Source: Methanobrevibacter sp.
Lineage (GTDB): Archaea; Methanobacteriota; Methanobacteria; Methanobacteriales; Methanobacteriaceae
DNA length: 64,000 bases
Assembly (NCBI RefSeq): GCF_017427765.1
Contig: NZ_JAFRSC010000022.1
Span: 1-64,000 of the forward strand
Direction of reading: 5' to 3'
The position numbers and the translations under genes are program-made. Below, in pieces: positions 19,829 to 30,582 of the stretch; positions within the stretch are counted from its first letter, which is position 1, and each line of letters opens with the position of its first letter. Below the pieces are notes generated by a model, which did not search any database, was not told where the DNA came from, and saw only the letters and a program-made list of their open reading frames with translations.

Positions 19829-20443
19829 ATGGATATTTTAGGTATTGATGAAGCAGGCAGAGGTTCTGTTTTGGGACCTTTGGTTATTGCGGGCGTTGTT
19901 GTACCTGAAAAAATGGAAAAAGTTTTAGAGCGTATGGGAGTAAAGGATTCTAAAAGATTGGCTCCTCATAGGCGAACTATTTTATCTCGCAAACTTAAAA
20001 AGATGTTTGATTATGAGATTGTTGTTATTACTGCCCGTGAAATTGATGAGATGCGGGCTGAAGGAATCAATCTTAATGAAATAGAAAAAAATGCAATGGA
20101 ATCTATTTTATTAAAAATGAAACCTGAAAAAGCAATAGTCGATGCTGTTGATGTTAAAGCAGAACGTTTTCAGGAAAATCTTTGCAAAGACACTGGTGTT
20201 AATGTTATAGCTGAACATAAGGCTGATGATAAATATATTGAAGTGAGTGCGGCTTCAATCATTGCTAAAGCTGAAAGGGATAATCAAATTTCGCAAATCA
20301 ACAAGGAATTCATTAAATCCGGAGGAATTGGTTCGGGTTATCCTTCTGACCCAAAAACAAAGGAATTCTTAACTCATTATTCGTATGATGAAATGCCTGA
20401 TTTTGTAAGAAGGTCATGGGCGACTGTAGCTAAATTGAGATAA
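19829..20443 (+). CDS. rnhB: Ribonuclease HII
   Basis: Removes RNA from RNA/DNA hybrids and single ribonucleotides from DNA. The 204-residue protein starts MDILGIDEAGRG, with catalytic Asp7 and Glu8. The other acidic residues are in KAIVDAVDVK and EHKADDKYIEVSAASIIAK. The ATG at 19829 is chosen because an in-frame TTG nine bases upstream would add residues before the conserved start. There is no clear ribosome site and an upstream TTTTTATTGA tract, so it may be leaderless or weakly translated. Confidence 0.93.
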   Translation: MDILGIDEAGRGSVLGPLVIAGVVVPEKMEKVLERMGVKDSKRLAPHRRTILSRKLKKMFDYEIVVITAREIDEMRAEGINLNEIEKNAMESILLKMKPEKAIVDAVDVKAERFQENLCKDTGVNVIAEHKADDKYIEVSAASIIAKAERDNQISQINKEFIKSGGIGSGYPSDPKTKEFLTHYSYDEMPDFVRRSWATVAKLR

Positions 20444-20534
20444 TTCATCTTTTTTTTAAATAATATTTAAGTATATGAATTAATAAATTTATTTTTATAA
20501 ACTTTTCGATAATAATAGTATATAGAGGATGAAA

Positions 20535-21374
20535 ATGATTATTGAATATATTGCTCCACTTCTTGATGGGATTGTGGATATCTTCACTCAAGGTGGAATT
20601 ATTACTTACATAATTCTTTTTGTTGGAATTTATGGTATTGTTATTTCAATAAGAAAAATTGCTTATCTTAGAAGAATCAGCAAAGTTGATACAACTGAGA
20701 TATTTGGCGTTGTTACTGCATCCATGGAAAGAGGTGGTGCAGTTGAAGCTCTTAAACAAATTAACGGTTTTAAAAACCCTATTTCTAAAATTATTTCTGA
20801 AACTTTAAAGATTGGATATAAAAATAAAACAGAAGTTGAAGAAAGTATGGAGCAAATTTTCATTGTTGAAGTGGCAAAAATGACTAAAGGATTGAGTACT
20901 ATTAAAACCATTACGGAGCTTGCTCCTTTTTTAGGTTTGATTGGTACTGTTATAGGTATTTGGATGACATTTAAATCATTGGGGGTTCATCCGGACTCCG
21001 CAGCCATGGCTGAAGGTATTTACGTTGCTTTAACAACAACAATTATGGGACTTTTAGTGGCTATTATATTGTTGCCTATTTATACTTATATCCAGGGGCT
21101 TATTGAATCTGAAATGGATAAAATTGAGCTTGCTACAAAAATGACTAATTGGGGATTTGCAGTTGTTAAAGTTAGGGTGGATTCCAATGTCGAATGTGCA
21201 CTTGAAGCCCTTCAGGAAGCTGAAGGTGTTGTAAATACAAGATTAATTTCAGATCCTTATGCTAATATTAAGGTTTCATTTAAACCTAGTATGTTAGATA
21301 AAAGTATTTCAAATATTATTTTAGAAAAATGTAATGTTAATGCTGAAATTACTGAAAGTAAACTTAAACAATAG
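20535..21374 (+). CDS. exbB: MotA/TolQ/ExbB proton channel family protein
   Basis: Ion-conducting subunit of an ExbB/TolQ-type motor, about 279 residues. There are three membrane segments: one near the start (about 19-36) and two in the second half. The ELAPFLGLIGTVIGIWMTF segment carries the conserved Thr/Gly pore residues. A cytoplasmic C-terminal extension of about 70 residues follows the last helix. ATG 20535 is preferred because GAGG lies six bases upstream; 20529 is too close. It is followed eight bases later by the ExbD partner. What the complex energises in an archaeon without an outer membrane is unclear. Confidence 0.88.
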   Translation: MIIEYIAPLLDGIVDIFTQGGIITYIILFVGIYGIVISIRKIAYLRRISKVDTTEIFGVVTASMERGGAVEALKQINGFKNPISKIISETLKIGYKNKTEVEESMEQIFIVEVAKMTKGLSTIKTITELAPFLGLIGTVIGIWMTFKSLGVHPDSAAMAEGIYVALTTTIMGLLVAIILLPIYTYIQGLIESEMDKIELATKMTNWGFAVVKVRVDSNVECALEALQEAEGVVNTRLISDPYANIKVSFKPSMLDKSISNIILEKCNVNAEITESKLKQ

Positions 21375-21382
21375 GTGATTTG

Positions 21383-21796
21383 ATGGCTATTGATGTTAGA
21401 GGCTATAAAAAGAAAGTTTTAGACCAAAAACCAAGTATTAATCTGGTTCCTTTCATTGATATTCTATTTACAATCATGATTTTTCTAGTGGTTACAAGTA
21501 ATTTTTCAGCTACTGATGTTCAAACTGATGATTCTAGTGTTGCAGATGGTGCAACTGGAAAACCAAATGTTACTGATGTTTCTGGTGATGCACAATACTA
21601 TGTTATGCCTGTAGCTAATTTACATAAAGTTACAGTTAATGGTGTTGATAAGTCAGACACGATATCGGGCAGTTCAGTTGGTGTTCTAGGAAAAGTAATC
21701 GACCAAGGACAGATTTCTATTAAACCTGGTGAAATAGATATTAAAACTCCTGCGGGAGTCTCTCCAGATGAAGCTGTTCAACGTCCTGAAGTATAA
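21383..21796 (+). CDS. exbD: ExbD/TolR family protein
   Basis: Partner of the ExbB-like channel, 137 residues. A short cytosolic N-terminus is followed by one membrane helix with [20 protein letters not shown] (about 19-38), in which the Asp of PFIDI is the proton-carrying residue. A short external domain follows. The external part has Gly/Asp/Ser-rich linkers and is smaller than in bacterial ExbD. The start is ATG 21383, six bases after GGTGAT. It sits between exbB and purO with short gaps, probably one operon. Confidence 0.85.
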   Translation: MAIDVRGYKKKVLDQKPSINLVPFIDILFTIMIFLVVTSNFSATDVQTDDSSVADGATGKPNVTDVSGDAQYYVMPVANLHKVTVNGVDKSDTISGSSVGVLGKVIDQGQISIKPGEIDIKTPAGVSPDEAVQRPEV

Positions 21797-21810
21797 TTGG
21801 GGGAACAAAA

Positions 21811-22437
21811 TTGTATACAGGTAGAATTTTATCAACAGGAATGAATAATGACGGAAAACCTTTTGTGGCATATCGTGTTTCAAGCAGATCATTTCCAAAC
21901 AGACAATGTTTGAAATTTGAAAATCGTGCAGCGATTGTTCCGAAAGAAGGTTTTGAAAAGGATATTTATGAGAACACATATATCACATACAATTGTATTC
22001 GTATTGTAAGGGATATGGCAATTGTGTCTAATGGTTCTCATACTGATGTTATAGCAGATAAAATTGCTTTAGGAATGAATATCAAGGATGCTATTGCATA
22101 TTCATTGCTTACTATGGATTATGAAAAAGATGATTATCATACTCCAAGAATTGCTGCTGTTGTCACATCAACCAATAAAAAAGATGAATATGGCTGTTAT
22201 GTTGGAATTGCTAATGATAAAAAATTGTTAGTGGAGCAAATTCCTTATGGGGATGCGGTATTTATTTCAACTTATGGAAGTCAGGTGCATGATTTAGTTG
22301 AGTTTGAAGCAAAAACAGCTACTGAATCTGCTAAATTTATTTTTGATGAAGGTACTTTTGCAAATTATAAAAAGCCAGTAACTTCATGTGCGGCTGTTTT
22401 TGATGGAGAATGGACTATTGATGTCTATAATCCATAA
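21811..22437 (+). CDS. purO: Archaeal IMP cyclohydrolase PurO
   Basis: Closes FAICAR to IMP in the last step of purine synthesis; this archaeal family is unrelated to bacterial PurH. The 208 residues include the recognisable N-terminal block YVTGR-like YTGRILSTG and [14 protein letters not shown] (about residues 19-32). The start codon is TTG at 21811, preceded by GGGGGAA: it is the only in-frame start that retains the conserved N-terminus, and the next ATG would remove it. It follows exbD by 14 bases. Confidence 0.9.
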   Translation: MYTGRILSTGMNNDGKPFVAYRVSSRSFPNRQCLKFENRAAIVPKEGFEKDIYENTYITYNCIRIVRDMAIVSNGSHTDVIADKIALGMNIKDAIAYSLLTMDYEKDDYHTPRIAAVVTSTNKKDEYGCYVGIANDKKLLVEQIPYGDAVFISTYGSQVHDLVEFEAKTATESAKFIFDEGTFANYKKPVTSCAAVFDGEWTIDVYNP

Positions 22438-22473
22438 TTTTTTATTTTTTTTTAAAATTTTTTAGAGGATATT

Positions 22474-23238
22474 ATGACTATTGAATTAATTGGCTTAGAG
22501 AATATTCCTATTGTTGATGACAATGATGATATTTCAAAAATTGTTAAAGAGGCAATAGATAAGCAGGGTTGTTTAATTAATCACGGGGATATTATTTTAA
22601 TCGCAGAAACTTTAATTTCAAAAGCTGAAGGTAATTTTATTGAATTAGATGGTTTGACCCCATCCGATGAAGCTTTTGAGTTGGCTGAAAAAGCTAATAA
22701 AGATCCAAAACTCGTTGAAGCTATTATCCAACAATCAAATGAGATTGTTGAAGTTGGTCCCAGTTTTATTATTACTGAAACAAAACAGGGATTTGTTTGT
22801 GCAAATGCTGGAATTGACGAATCAAATGTCGGTGAAGGTTTAGCTACTCCTATGCCTGTTAATGCAGACAAATCTGCTTTTGAAATTCGAGAATATTTGG
22901 AAAATGAGTTTGGCGAAGAAATTGCTGTAATTATAACTGATACTCAAGGAAGGGCATTTAGATTTGGAGCTATTGGGACTGCTATTGGATGTTCTGGAAT
23001 TTCTCCTCTCTGGAAAAGAGTCGGTGAAAAAGATTTATACGGTCGTGAACTTGAAACTACTGAAATTGCAACTGCCGATGAATTGGCTGCTGCAGCATCT
23101 CTTATTATGGGACAAGCAGATGAGGGGCTGCCTGTTGTAATTGTAAGGGGATTCAGTAATTTTGATGATTTGAGAAATGTTGATTCAGATATTTCTCCGT
23201 TAATCATGCCAAAGGAATTTGATGTATTTAGAAAATAA
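22474..23238 (+). CDS. cofE: Coenzyme F420:L-glutamate ligase CofE
   Basis: GTP-dependent enzyme adding glutamates to F420-0. The 254 residues include [17 protein letters not shown] with metal ligands, [15 protein letters not shown] (about 108-122) and the C-terminal [20 protein letters not shown] (about 152-171), typical of CofE/FbiB-N. The ATG has an AGAGGATATT site. It is immediately followed by cofD, so both late F420-assembly steps are encoded together. Confidence 0.94.
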   Translation: MTIELIGLENIPIVDDNDDISKIVKEAIDKQGCLINHGDIILIAETLISKAEGNFIELDGLTPSDEAFELAEKANKDPKLVEAIIQQSNEIVEVGPSFIITETKQGFVCANAGIDESNVGEGLATPMPVNADKSAFEIREYLENEFGEEIAVIITDTQGRAFRFGAIGTAIGCSGISPLWKRVGEKDLYGRELETTEIATADELAAAASLIMGQADEGLPVVIVRGFSNFDDLRNVDSDISPLIMPKEFDVFRK

Positions 23239-23246
23239 GTGGTTTT

Positions 23247-24152
23247 ATGATTACAGTTTTATCGGGGGGCACAGGAACCCCAAAATTATTGCAGGGTTTA
23301 AAAGAAATAATTGATCCTGCTGAATTAACTATTATTGTTAATACATTGGAAAATGATTATTTTGCAGGAGTTTATGTTTCTGCAGATATTGACACTGTTT
23401 TATATACGATGGCTGATTTAATCAATGAGGAATTGTGGTATGGTATTAAAGATGATACTTTTATCACTCATGAAAGGCTTGAAGAGATAGGATGTTCTGA
23501 ACTGTTGAGAATAGGTGATAAGGACAGAGCAACCAAAATACAAAAAACATTATTGATGGAAAAATATGATTTGGCGAAAGCCTGTGAGATTCAAGCGAAA
23601 AATATGGGTTTGACATCAAAAATTATTCCCATGAGTAATGAACACTCTGACATTAAAATAGTCACTGACATTGGTGAATTGGAATTTCATGATTTTTTAA
23701 TTAAACATCGCTCCGAACCTAAAGTGTTGGATGTTAAGTTTTCCAGTGTGGCTCCAGCTTCAGGAATAATTGATGCGATAAATAATTCTGATGCGGTTAT
23801 AATAGGTCCATCAAATCCAATTACTTCAATTTCACCGATTTTGTCTCTTGAAGGAGTAAGGGAAGCTTTAAAAAATGCTTATGTAGTTGCTGTTTCTCCA
23901 ATTATTGGTTCGGGTGCAGTTTCGGGTCCTGCAAGCAAATTTATGGAAGCACTTAATGTAGATGTTTCTGCAATAGGTGTTGCATCACTATATCAGGATT
24001 TTTTAGATGCTCTTGTAATTGATACAAAAGATGACGATAAGAAAGTTGAGGTAAATCAAATAATTAATAAGGTAATAGTTACAAATACTATAATGAATAA
24101 TTTAGATGCTAAAAAAAATTTGGCTAAAATTATTATTGAAAATATTCCTTAA
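23247..24152 (+). CDS. cofD: 2-phospho-L-lactate transferase CofD
   Basis: Transfers the phospholactyl moiety from LPPG to FO, giving F420-0 (in bacteria, EPPG gives dehydro-F420-0). The 301 residues begin [18 protein letters not shown], a glycine-rich nucleotide loop diagnostic of Cof[16 protein letters not shown] (about 192-206) and [17 protein letters not shown] supply the GDP/FO pocket. The gene starts eight bases after cofE and is followed after about 20 bases by GTP cyclohydrolase III, whose product feeds the deazaflavin route. Confidence 0.94.
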   Translation: MITVLSGGTGTPKLLQGLKEIIDPAELTIIVNTLENDYFAGVYVSADIDTVLYTMADLINEELWYGIKDDTFITHERLEEIGCSELLRIGDKDRATKIQKTLLMEKYDLAKACEIQAKNMGLTSKIIPMSNEHSDIKIVTDIGELEFHDFLIKHRSEPKVLDVKFSSVAPASGIIDAINNSDAVIIGPSNPITSISPILSLEGVREALKNAYVVAVSPIIGSGAVSGPASKFMEALNVDVSAIGVASLYQDFLDALVIDTKDDDKKVEVNQIINKVIVTNTIMNNLDAKKNLAKIIIENIP

Positions 24153-24173
24153 TATTTAATAGGCGGTTATTCA

Positions 24174-24935
24174 ATGATACAAATGACTTTAATACAAATT
24201 GACAATTATGGTCCTTGGACTGTTACTCCAAGGCCGAGAACTGAATCTGATTTACAAATGCTTCAGGCAAATTTATTTGCTGATTTAAATAATCATTTTG
24301 GGAATAAAAAAGGTTTAGTTTTCTTTACAAGATTCGATAATTTACTTGCAATTTCAAATGGTCTTGATGAAGAAGATCATTTAAGAATTCAAAGATCTAT
24401 TAGAAACAGATACCCTATCACTATAAGTATGGGTGTAGGTGCTGCTGAAACTCCACATGAAGCTCAAAAATTAGCTACTATTGCTCTTCAAAAAGCAGGA
24501 AGCGCTCAATCAGGTGAAAGAAAGGAGATTTTAGCTATCGATAGTTTAGTAAGTGAAGAAGATAGTTTCGTTCAAGCAGCACATATAGACATTAACAGTG
24601 TCACTGAAACTTTGACTGATATAGAATCAGCATTTGATACAAGTTTTATGGTTAATAAGGCTCAGCATTATTTAATGACAAAATTGATTAAAAAAGGAGC
24701 ATTATTGTTCTTCATCGGTGGAGACAACTTCATGTCCCCATGTAATGGTTTATCCGAAAAGGAAATCGAAGATATCATGGTTGAAATTGATGAAGAAATT
24801 GGCATTAAACTTAAAGCAGGTATTGGAAGAGGCAAAAACGCTGAAGATGCTGCTTATATGGCTGATATAGGTCTTGAAGAAATTCGTGCCCACAATAATG
24901 AAATGTGGACTTGGGTAATCGAAAAAGAATATTGA
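24174..24935 (+). CDS. gch3: GTP cyclohydrolase III
   Basis: Archaeal enzyme turning GTP into 2-amino-5-formylamino-6-ribosylamino-pyrimidinone phosphate, the first step toward riboflavin and the FO deazaflavin of F420. The 253 residues start [20 protein letters not shown], the well-conserved family N-terminus, which fixes ATG 24174 as start. [19 protein letters not shown] and a second similar half ([19 protein letters not shown]) show the duplicated GGDEF-like fold. The location right after cofE-cofD fits a deazaflavin supply operon. Confidence 0.94.
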   Translation: MIQMTLIQIDNYGPWTVTPRPRTESDLQMLQANLFADLNNHFGNKKGLVFFTRFDNLLAISNGLDEEDHLRIQRSIRNRYPITISMGVGAAETPHEAQKLATIALQKAGSAQSGERKEILAIDSLVSEEDSFVQAAHIDINSVTETLTDIESAFDTSFMVNKAQHYLMTKLIKKGALLFFIGGDNFMSPCNGLSEKEIEDIMVEIDEEIGIKLKAGIGRGKNAEDAAYMADIGLEEIRAHNNEMWTWVIEKEY

Positions 24936-24943
24936 GGATTTTC

Positions 24944-25675
24944 ATGCTTAAAGTAGTTGCACCGATGGCCGGAATAACTGATGCTAATTTTTTAAATAAA
25001 GTTATTCCATTTGGTTTTAACGTAGCTACTTTGGGTGGATATAGTTTAGATGCTCCAACTATTGAAGCAAGTAAAAGAATCATTGAAAGGGGAAGAAAAG
25101 AATTTGATTTTCCTTTAGATGAAATTTATTCTCATATTGAAAACGAGGTTGCTTCAATAAAAAGTGTTCATAGTGATGTAAAAGTGTCTGCTAATGTAAG
25201 ATCAACTACTCCTCAACCAATAATTGATGTCGGCAATATTCCTGATTTGGATATTGTTGAAATTAATTGTCATTGCCGCCAAGATGAAATTTTAAGTATT
25301 GGTTGTGGGCAGGAAATGCTAAAAAGGCAGGACTTACAAGATTTTGTTTCTCAAGTTGTGGATAATGTTAGCTGTGAAGTTTCAGTTAAGATTCGTGCTA
25401 ATGTTGAAGGTGTTAATACTTTAGACATTGCTTGTTTAATTGAAGATGCTGGCGCTGATTATTTACATATTGATGCTATGAAAAAAGGAGTTTTCGATGC
25501 AGATTATAATCTTTTAAAAGATATATGTAATAATGTTCACATTCAAGTTATTGGAAATAATTCTGTTAATAGTGATGTTAATGTTAAAAAAATGATTGAA
25601 ACTGGTGTAAACGGTTTTTCAATAGCTCGTGGAGTTATTTCTGGTAATTTAGATTTTAATATTTCTGATTTTTAA
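24944..25675 (+). CDS. Dus-like FMN TIM-barrel protein
   Basis: A 243-residue TIM-barrel protein resembling tRNA-dihydrouridine synthases. It opens MLKVVAPMAGITDANFL, like the Dus APMAGVTD motif, and has EINCHCRQDEILSIGCGQEM (about residues 91-110) in the place of the Dus catalytic-cysteine segment. VSVKIRANV and GFSIARGVI match later FMN-binding strands. It is shorter than true Dus proteins and lacks their RNA-binding helical domain, so another flavin-dependent role is quite possible. ATG 24944 has GAGGATTTTC before it and starts eight bases after gch3. Confidence 0.65.
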   Translation: MLKVVAPMAGITDANFLNKVIPFGFNVATLGGYSLDAPTIEASKRIIERGRKEFDFPLDEIYSHIENEVASIKSVHSDVKVSANVRSTTPQPIIDVGNIPDLDIVEINCHCRQDEILSIGCGQEMLKRQDLQDFVSQVVDNVSCEVSVKIRANVEGVNTLDIACLIEDAGADYLHIDAMKKGVFDADYNLLKDICNNVHIQVIGNNSVNSDVNVKKMIETGVNGFSIARGVISGNLDFNISDF

Positions 25676-25748
25676 TATTTTTAAAACAATTGTTATTAGA
25701 AAACATTATTAATAGTTTAAAATAAAAATAGTTTCAATAGGTGATTAC

Positions 25749-27347
25749 ATGGATTTTATAACTCTTAAGAATATTACAAAAACTTTTGATGGTGTCGATG
25801 TTCTTAAAGATATTAATTTGAAGATCAATGAAGGAGAGACTTTAGGTATATTAGGGAGAAGTGGAAGTGGAAAATCTGTTTTAATCAACATGCTCAGAGG
25901 TACAAAGGATTACATGCCTGACGGAGGTCAAATATTGATTAATGTTGCAATCTGTCCGGAATGTGGTCTTGTTGATTCACCTTCTCATGACGGTAAAAAA
26001 TGCAGTTGCGGAGCAACATTTAAAACTCAGGAAGTAGATTTCTTCAATTGTGAACGAAAATTATTCGCAAGTATTAAAAGAAGAATTTCCATTATGTTAC
26101 AACGTAACTTCGCGTTATATGATGAGGAAACTGTTATTGAGAATGTCATGAGAGCAATGGGTGATGACAAAGAATATGAAGAGAAAATTTACTTTGCTTT
26201 GGAATTATTAGAAATGGTTCAGATGAACCACAGGATTACTCATATTGCACGTGACTTGAGTGGGGGAGAAAAACAAAGAGTTGTACTTGCAAGGCAATTA
26301 GCTAAAAATCCAATGATGTTTTTAGCAGACGAGCCAACTGGTACTTTAGATCCACAAACTGCAGTAAAACTTCACAACACTTTAAAAGAAGGTGTAAAAG
26401 ATGAAGGAATTACCATGTTAATCACATCTCACTGGCCTGAAGTAATGGTTGAACTTGCTGATAGTGTAATTTGGTTGGAAGATGGTCAAATTAAACAAGA
26501 GGGCAATCCTCAAGAAGTTGTAGACAGCTTCATGGAAACAGTTCCTATTCCTGAAAAACCTGAAATCCCTGAATTTGGTGAACCGGAAGTTGTTCTTGAA
26601 GATGTTAAAAAACATTATTATTCTATCGAACGTGGTGTTGTAAAAGCTGTTGACGGAATAAGTCTAACTATCAATAAAGAAGAAATCTTCGGTATTGTTG
26701 GATTAAGTGGTTCTGGTAAAACAACTACTACCCGTATGTTAATGGGATTAACTGAGCCAAGTAGTGGTGATATTCAAATTAAACTTGGTGATGAATGGAT
26801 TGACATGACTAAAGTCGGTCCACTTAATCGTGGTCGTATCATGCCTTATATAGGCTTATTGCATCAGGAATATTCATTATATCCTCACAGAACAATTTTA
26901 GGTAACTTGACTGATGCTATTAGTTTAAACTTACCTGCTGAGTTCGGTAAAATGAAAGCGGTTCATGCATTAACTACCGTGGGGTTCACTGATGTTAATG
27001 CTCAATCTATTTTGGATAAATATCCTGACCAGTTAAGTGTAGGAGAAAAGCACAGGGTTGCACTTGCTCAAGTTTTAATTAAAGAACCTAATTTAATCGT
27101 GTTGGATGAACCAACCGGTACAATGGACCCTGTTACTCGTGTTGTTGTAACTGATTCTATTCTTAAAGCTCGTGCTGAATTAGAACAAACATTCATTATT
27201 ATTTCTCACGATATGGATTTCGTGTTAGATGTTTGTGACAGGGCAGCTTTAATGAGGGGAGGTAAACTCCTGGATATAGGCACTCCTGAAGAAATAGTCG
27301 ATAAATTAACTGTAGATGAAAAAGAAGACATGCTTAAAGAACATTAA
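25749..27347 (+). CDS. atwA: Methyl-coenzyme M reductase activation component A2
   Basis: Two-nucleotide-binding-domain ABC protein of 532 residues that takes part in ATP-dependent reductive activation of methyl-CoM reductase. The first domain has GRSGSGKS (about 36-43) and LSGGEKQR. It carries an inserted Cys cluster [10 protein letters not shown] and CSCG (about 73-95), probably a metal site and a feature of A2. The second has GLSGSGKT and LSVGEKHR. There are no membrane segments. An ordinary ABC transporter is excluded by the fusion and the Cys insert. Confidence 0.92.
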   Translation: MDFITLKNITKTFDGVDVLKDINLKINEGETLGILGRSGSGKSVLINMLRGTKDYMPDGGQILINVAICPECGLVDSPSHDGKKCSCGATFKTQEVDFFNCERKLFASIKRRISIMLQRNFALYDEETVIENVMRAMGDDKEYEEKIYFALELLEMVQMNHRITHIARDLSGGEKQRVVLARQLAKNPMMFLADEPTGTLDPQTAVKLHNTLKEGVKDEGITMLITSHWPEVMVELADSVIWLEDGQIKQEGNPQEVVDSFMETVPIPEKPEIPEFGEPEVVLEDVKKHYYSIERGVVKAVDGISLTINKEEIFGIVGLSGSGKTTTTRMLMGLTEPSSGDIQIKLGDEWIDMTKVGPLNRGRIMPYIGLLHQEYSLYPHRTILGNLTDAISLNLPAEFGKMKAVHALTTVGFTDVNAQSILDKYPDQLSVGEKHRVALAQVLIKEPNLIVLDEPTGTMDPVTRVVVTDSILKARAELEQTFIIISHDMDFVLDVCDRAALMRGGKLLDIGTPEEIVDKLTVDEKEDMLKEH

Positions 27348-27353
27348 TTCTTC

Positions 27354-28046
27354 TTATTCATTTAATATTTTTTTTATTTTTTTCCAATTCGGACAAAAAT
27401 CGTCCATTAATTCTTTAAATTTTTTGCCATGATTGAATTCTATCAGATGGCACAGTTCATGAATCATCACATACTCCAAACATATTGGATCTTTTTTTGC
27501 TAGATTTAGATTAAGTGTAATTCTTTTATCCTGATATCTGCAGTTTCCCCAATTTTTCATATTTCTTATTTTGACTTCTGAAGGTTTTTTTCCAACGATT
27601 TTTACGCATTTTTCTAAAACCGGAGGGATTGCTTTTTTCAGTTCTAATCTGTAAAATTCAGCCAGTATTTTTCTTCTCTTTTCAATGGTGCTTCTTTTAG
27701 GGACCGGCAAATATAATATTGATTTTTCTTTATCTACTAAAACCTGTTTAATGTTTTCATTTGAAATCAATTGCAAAGTATATTCATTTCCCCACAAAAA
27801 ATGTTTTTCGCTATTAACATATTTCAAAGGTGCTTTAATGCCATTTTTCAAAATCAGGTCCTGTTTTTTTAAAATCCATTCTTTTTTGGACTTTACAAAA
27901 TTGGTTATTTCCTCATCGGATAAATATAATGGGGCAGATATTTTAACTTCGCCGTCTGGCGGTAAAATGCGCAGATACATATTTTTAATATTCTTGCGGT
28001 ATAATGTGAGGGTTATACCTTCAATTAGCACTGTTTCTTTTGACAT
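27354..28046 (-). CDS. YgjP-like zinc metallopeptidase (DUF45)
   Basis: A 230-residue protein with HELCH (in VMIHELCHLIEFNHGKKF, about residues 191-208), the HExxH metal site with a third His downstream, typical of YgjP/DUF45 metallopeptidases of the WLM/SprT kind. The N-terminal half is a beta-rich domain. RNMKNWGNCRYQDKRITLNL (about 161-180) is the conserved family block before the active site. Substrate unknown. The stop is six bases from that of atwA on the opposite strand. Confidence 0.82.
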   Translation of the reverse strand: MSKETVLIEGITLTLYRKNIKNMYLRILPPDGEVKISAPLYLSDEEITNFVKSKKEWILKKQDLILKNGIKAPLKYVNSEKHFLWGNEYTLQLISNENIKQVLVDKEKSILYLPVPKRSTIEKRRKILAEFYRLELKKAIPPVLEKCVKIVGKKPSEVKIRNMKNWGNCRYQDKRITLNLNLAKKDPICLEYVMIHELCHLIEFNHGKKFKELMDDFCPNWKKIKKILNE

Positions 28047-28253
28047 TTTAAAACCTAATCTGGTTTAATCTTAATATTTTTTTATTTTTGAACCATTGCT
28101 TTGGAAAAGCCGGTGAATTCTTGCACAAATATGTTAATATTTTGAAGGTTATATATTTTCCTCACAAAAAGATTATATATTCTTAGTTAAAATAAATTAT
28201 ATTATTATTTTATAAATATTACGTATTATATTAAATTATTTTGGAGGTTTATT

Positions 28254-28736
28254 ATGACTTGGGAAGATGCACCATCTCATATTTGCAGGGGTGGGGATGT
28301 TAGAGGATTGGCTTTTTGCTGCCCTCCAGTTAAACCATGTCCGGTATTAAATGCATTACAGGAAGTAAACTTAACTCCTCAAGAGTATATTGATATTAAG
28401 ATTCAATTCGGTAAAGAAACTAGATTAGGTGAAGGCGCAGGGACCTGTTTCGGTTCTCTTATTTGGTGCTGTAAGCCATCAAAACCTTGTCCGTTAAGGG
28501 ATATGACTTTAAGAAATATGGGAATGAGTCATGATGAATACTTGGACTTAAAAAAAGAGTTATCCGAAAGGTTGGTCGGTGTTAAAAAACCGGATCCTGA
28601 TGAAAAAGCAGAAGCATTGGCTGAAACATTTCATGTAAGTAAATTGGAAGCTATGAATGTTTTAACTGAATGCAATAATGATTTGAGGGCAGCTGTAAAA
28701 GTTTTACATGCAAGGTCTCTTGAAAATTCTGATTAA
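28254..28736 (+). CDS. Methanogenesis marker 9-type cysteine-rich protein
   Basis: A 160-residue protein with two similar Cys-rich segments, [13 protein letters not shown] (about 21-33) and [13 protein letters not shown] (about 70-82), each with a CC-Px-KPCP pattern, which suggests two Fe-S or metal sites. The C-terminal about 40 residues form a UBA/TS-N-like three-helix segment ([19 protein letters not shown]). I assign it to the putative methanogenesis marker domain 9 family from memory. Function is unproven. It has a strong GGAGG site and the next gene begins one base after its stop. Confidence 0.7.
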   Translation: MTWEDAPSHICRGGDVRGLAFCCPPVKPCPVLNALQEVNLTPQEYIDIKIQFGKETRLGEGAGTCFGSLIWCCKPSKPCPLRDMTLRNMGMSHDEYLDLKKELSERLVGVKKPDPDEKAEALAETFHVSKLEAMNVLTECNNDLRAAVKVLHARSLENSD

Positions 28737-28737
28737 A

Positions 28738-29358
28738 ATGGATTGGACTTCTCTTTATTTAAAAACATCTAATTTAAATGTTTTTATTTTAGGTACAGGT
28801 GAGGTTGCAACCAGGCGCGCTAATAAATTTTTAGACCATGGGGCTAATGTCAGGTTGGCTGGAAATCACTTGTCAGAAGATTTAGAACATAAAGGGGCTG
28901 TTTTATGTTCAACTGATGATGCTGATGATTTGGTCAAGTGGGCTGATTTGGTAGTTGTTGCCAGTGGTGATGAAGAGTTGTCCGAATATGTTTGCGGAAT
29001 AGCTCAAAATAAATTGGTTAATAGAGCAGATTTTCCGCATAAAGGGGATGTAATTGTTCCAACAAGTTTCAATATAGGAGAAATTGAAATATCTATTTTT
29101 ACAAACGGCAAAAGCCCATTGATGGCTCGTCAATTAAGAAAGAAAATTCAATCAATAATCACTGAAGAAGATATCTTAAAAATCGAACTTCAGGATTATG
29201 CACGTTCCATTTTAAAAGAAAATATTGAAAATCAGAAAGATAGGCGAAAATATCTTTATGAAATTTTTGAAGATGAAACTATCAACGATTTGATTGATGA
29301 TGGAAAAATTGATGATGCTAAAATTTATATTGATAATTTAATAAGGGGATTAGAGTGA
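28738..29358 (+). CDS. Precorrin-2 dehydrogenase / siroheme synthase-like
   Basis: About 206 residues with an N-terminal Rossmann nucleotide site, VFILGTGEVATRRANKFLDHG (residues about 13-33), like the CysG/Met8 NAD-dependent precorrin-2 dehydrogenase, and NGKSPLMARQLRKKI (about 123-137), a family signature. It would produce sirohydrochlorin, the precursor of F430 and siroheme. ATG 28738 is preferred as it falls one base after the previous stop; there is no clear ribosome site, so coupling is likely. It overlaps hemA by four bases, a sensible tetrapyrrole pair. Confidence 0.85.
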   Translation: MDWTSLYLKTSNLNVFILGTGEVATRRANKFLDHGANVRLAGNHLSEDLEHKGAVLCSTDDADDLVKWADLVVVASGDEELSEYVCGIAQNKLVNRADFPHKGDVIVPTSFNIGEIEISIFTNGKSPLMARQLRKKIQSIITEEDILKIELQDYARSILKENIENQKDRRKYLYEIFEDETINDLIDDGKIDDAKIYIDNLIRGLE

Positions 29359-30554
29359 TACTTAATTTAAGAGTTGACCATAAAATGGCAAATATTCAGT
29401 CAATGGAAAGCATTTCCAAAGATATGGATGAACTGTTCTGGAAATTGCAGGAGAAATATTCCATAAATGAATTTGTTGAAATTTCAACATGCAATAGGAA
29501 AGAATATTATATCAGTAACGATTATATTTCAGAGGATGATGAATTATTGTCTCATGAAAATCAGAGTATTGTAATTGAATATGGTCCCTCAGCTGTTATG
29601 CATCTGTTGCGAATGACTTCAGGTTTAGAGTCAATGATTGTTGGTGAAGATCAAATCTTGGGTCAGGTTAAGGATGCAAAGCATAAAGCTTCAAAAGAAC
29701 ATCACTGCGGTAAGGCTCTTGACACTATTTTTACAAAAGCAATTCATGTTGGCCAGGTTGTAAGAAACAAAACTAAAATCAATAAGGGATCAGTTTCCAT
29801 TGGCTCTGCAGCAATTGACCTTGCTGAAAAGCACATGGGCAGTTTGGATGACAAGTCTGTTTTGGTCATTGGTGCTGGAAAGATGGGCAGGTTAGTTGCT
29901 AAGGCACTTGCTGAAAAAGATTTGAATGCTATTTTTGTTGCAAATAGGACTTATTATGTTGCTGTTGATTTGGCAAAAGATTTGGGTGGGGAAGCTATTC
30001 TTTTTAATGAACTGGAAGATTATTTGGCTACTGCCGATTTGGTAATCAGTGCAACCAGCGCTCCTCATGCCATTATTGACAAGGAACGTCTTTTAGGTAT
30101 TGAAAGAGATTATAATAACTTAATGATGGTTGATATTGCAAATCCTCGTGATATTTCTGAAGATGTTTGTGAATTGGGTGTTAAATCATTTAATATTGAT
30201 GACTTAAGGGAAATCGCTGATGAGAATACTAGTCTTAGAATTAAGGAATTTGGTGAAGCAGAAAATATCATCGATGAAGAGTTCATTTTGCTTAAAGAAA
30301 CCTTTAAAATAATGGAAGTTGATGAACTTCTTGGTAATTTAAGAGCATCTATGGAAGAGATAAGACAACGTGAAACTCAAAAAGCTAGTCTTAAGCTGGC
30401 TGATGTAGATGGTAGCGCAAAAATTCTGAATAATTTAACCAACTCAATTGTCAATAAGATATTTTTTGATATTTCAAAAAAAGTTAAAGTTGCTGCAAAA
30501 GATGAAAATAAACAAATCATTGAAGCAGCAGAGTATATTTTTAATTCAGATTAA
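29355..30554 (+). CDS. hemA: Glutamyl-tRNA reductase
   Basis: First committed enzyme of C5 tetrapyrrole synthesis, reducing glutamyl-tRNA with NADPH. The 399 residues include EISTCNRKEYY, with the catalytic Cys near 48, GLESMIVGEDQILGQVK, and a Rossmann domain VLVIGAGKMGRLVAKAL (about 169-185), then a C-terminal dimerisation helix. It starts with GTG in a GTGA overlap with the preceding gene, after an AAGGGGATTAGA site. Feeding F430, siroheme and cobamides is the expected role in a methanogen. Confidence 0.95.
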   Translation: MILNLRVDHKMANIQSMESISKDMDELFWKLQEKYSINEFVEISTCNRKEYYISNDYISEDDELLSHENQSIVIEYGPSAVMHLLRMTSGLESMIVGEDQILGQVKDAKHKASKEHHCGKALDTIFTKAIHVGQVVRNKTKINKGSVSIGSAAIDLAEKHMGSLDDKSVLVIGAGKMGRLVAKALAEKDLNAIFVANRTYYVAVDLAKDLGGEAILFNELEDYLATADLVISATSAPHAIIDKERLLGIERDYNNLMMVDIANPRDISEDVCELGVKSFNIDDLREIADENTSLRIKEFGEAENIIDEEFILLKETFKIMEVDELLGNLRASMEEIRQRETQKASLKLADVDGSAKILNNLTNSIVNKIFFDISKKVKVAAKDENKQIIEAAEYIFNSD

Positions 30555-30582
30555 AGGAATATCTATTCAAACATTCCTTTAA
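30551..30582. terminator. Bidirectional terminator, hemA / AAA ATPase
   Basis: TTAAAGGAAT (30551-30560) pairs with ATTCCTTTAA (30573-30582) across a 12-base loop. It spans both convergent stop codons. Confidence 0.65.
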
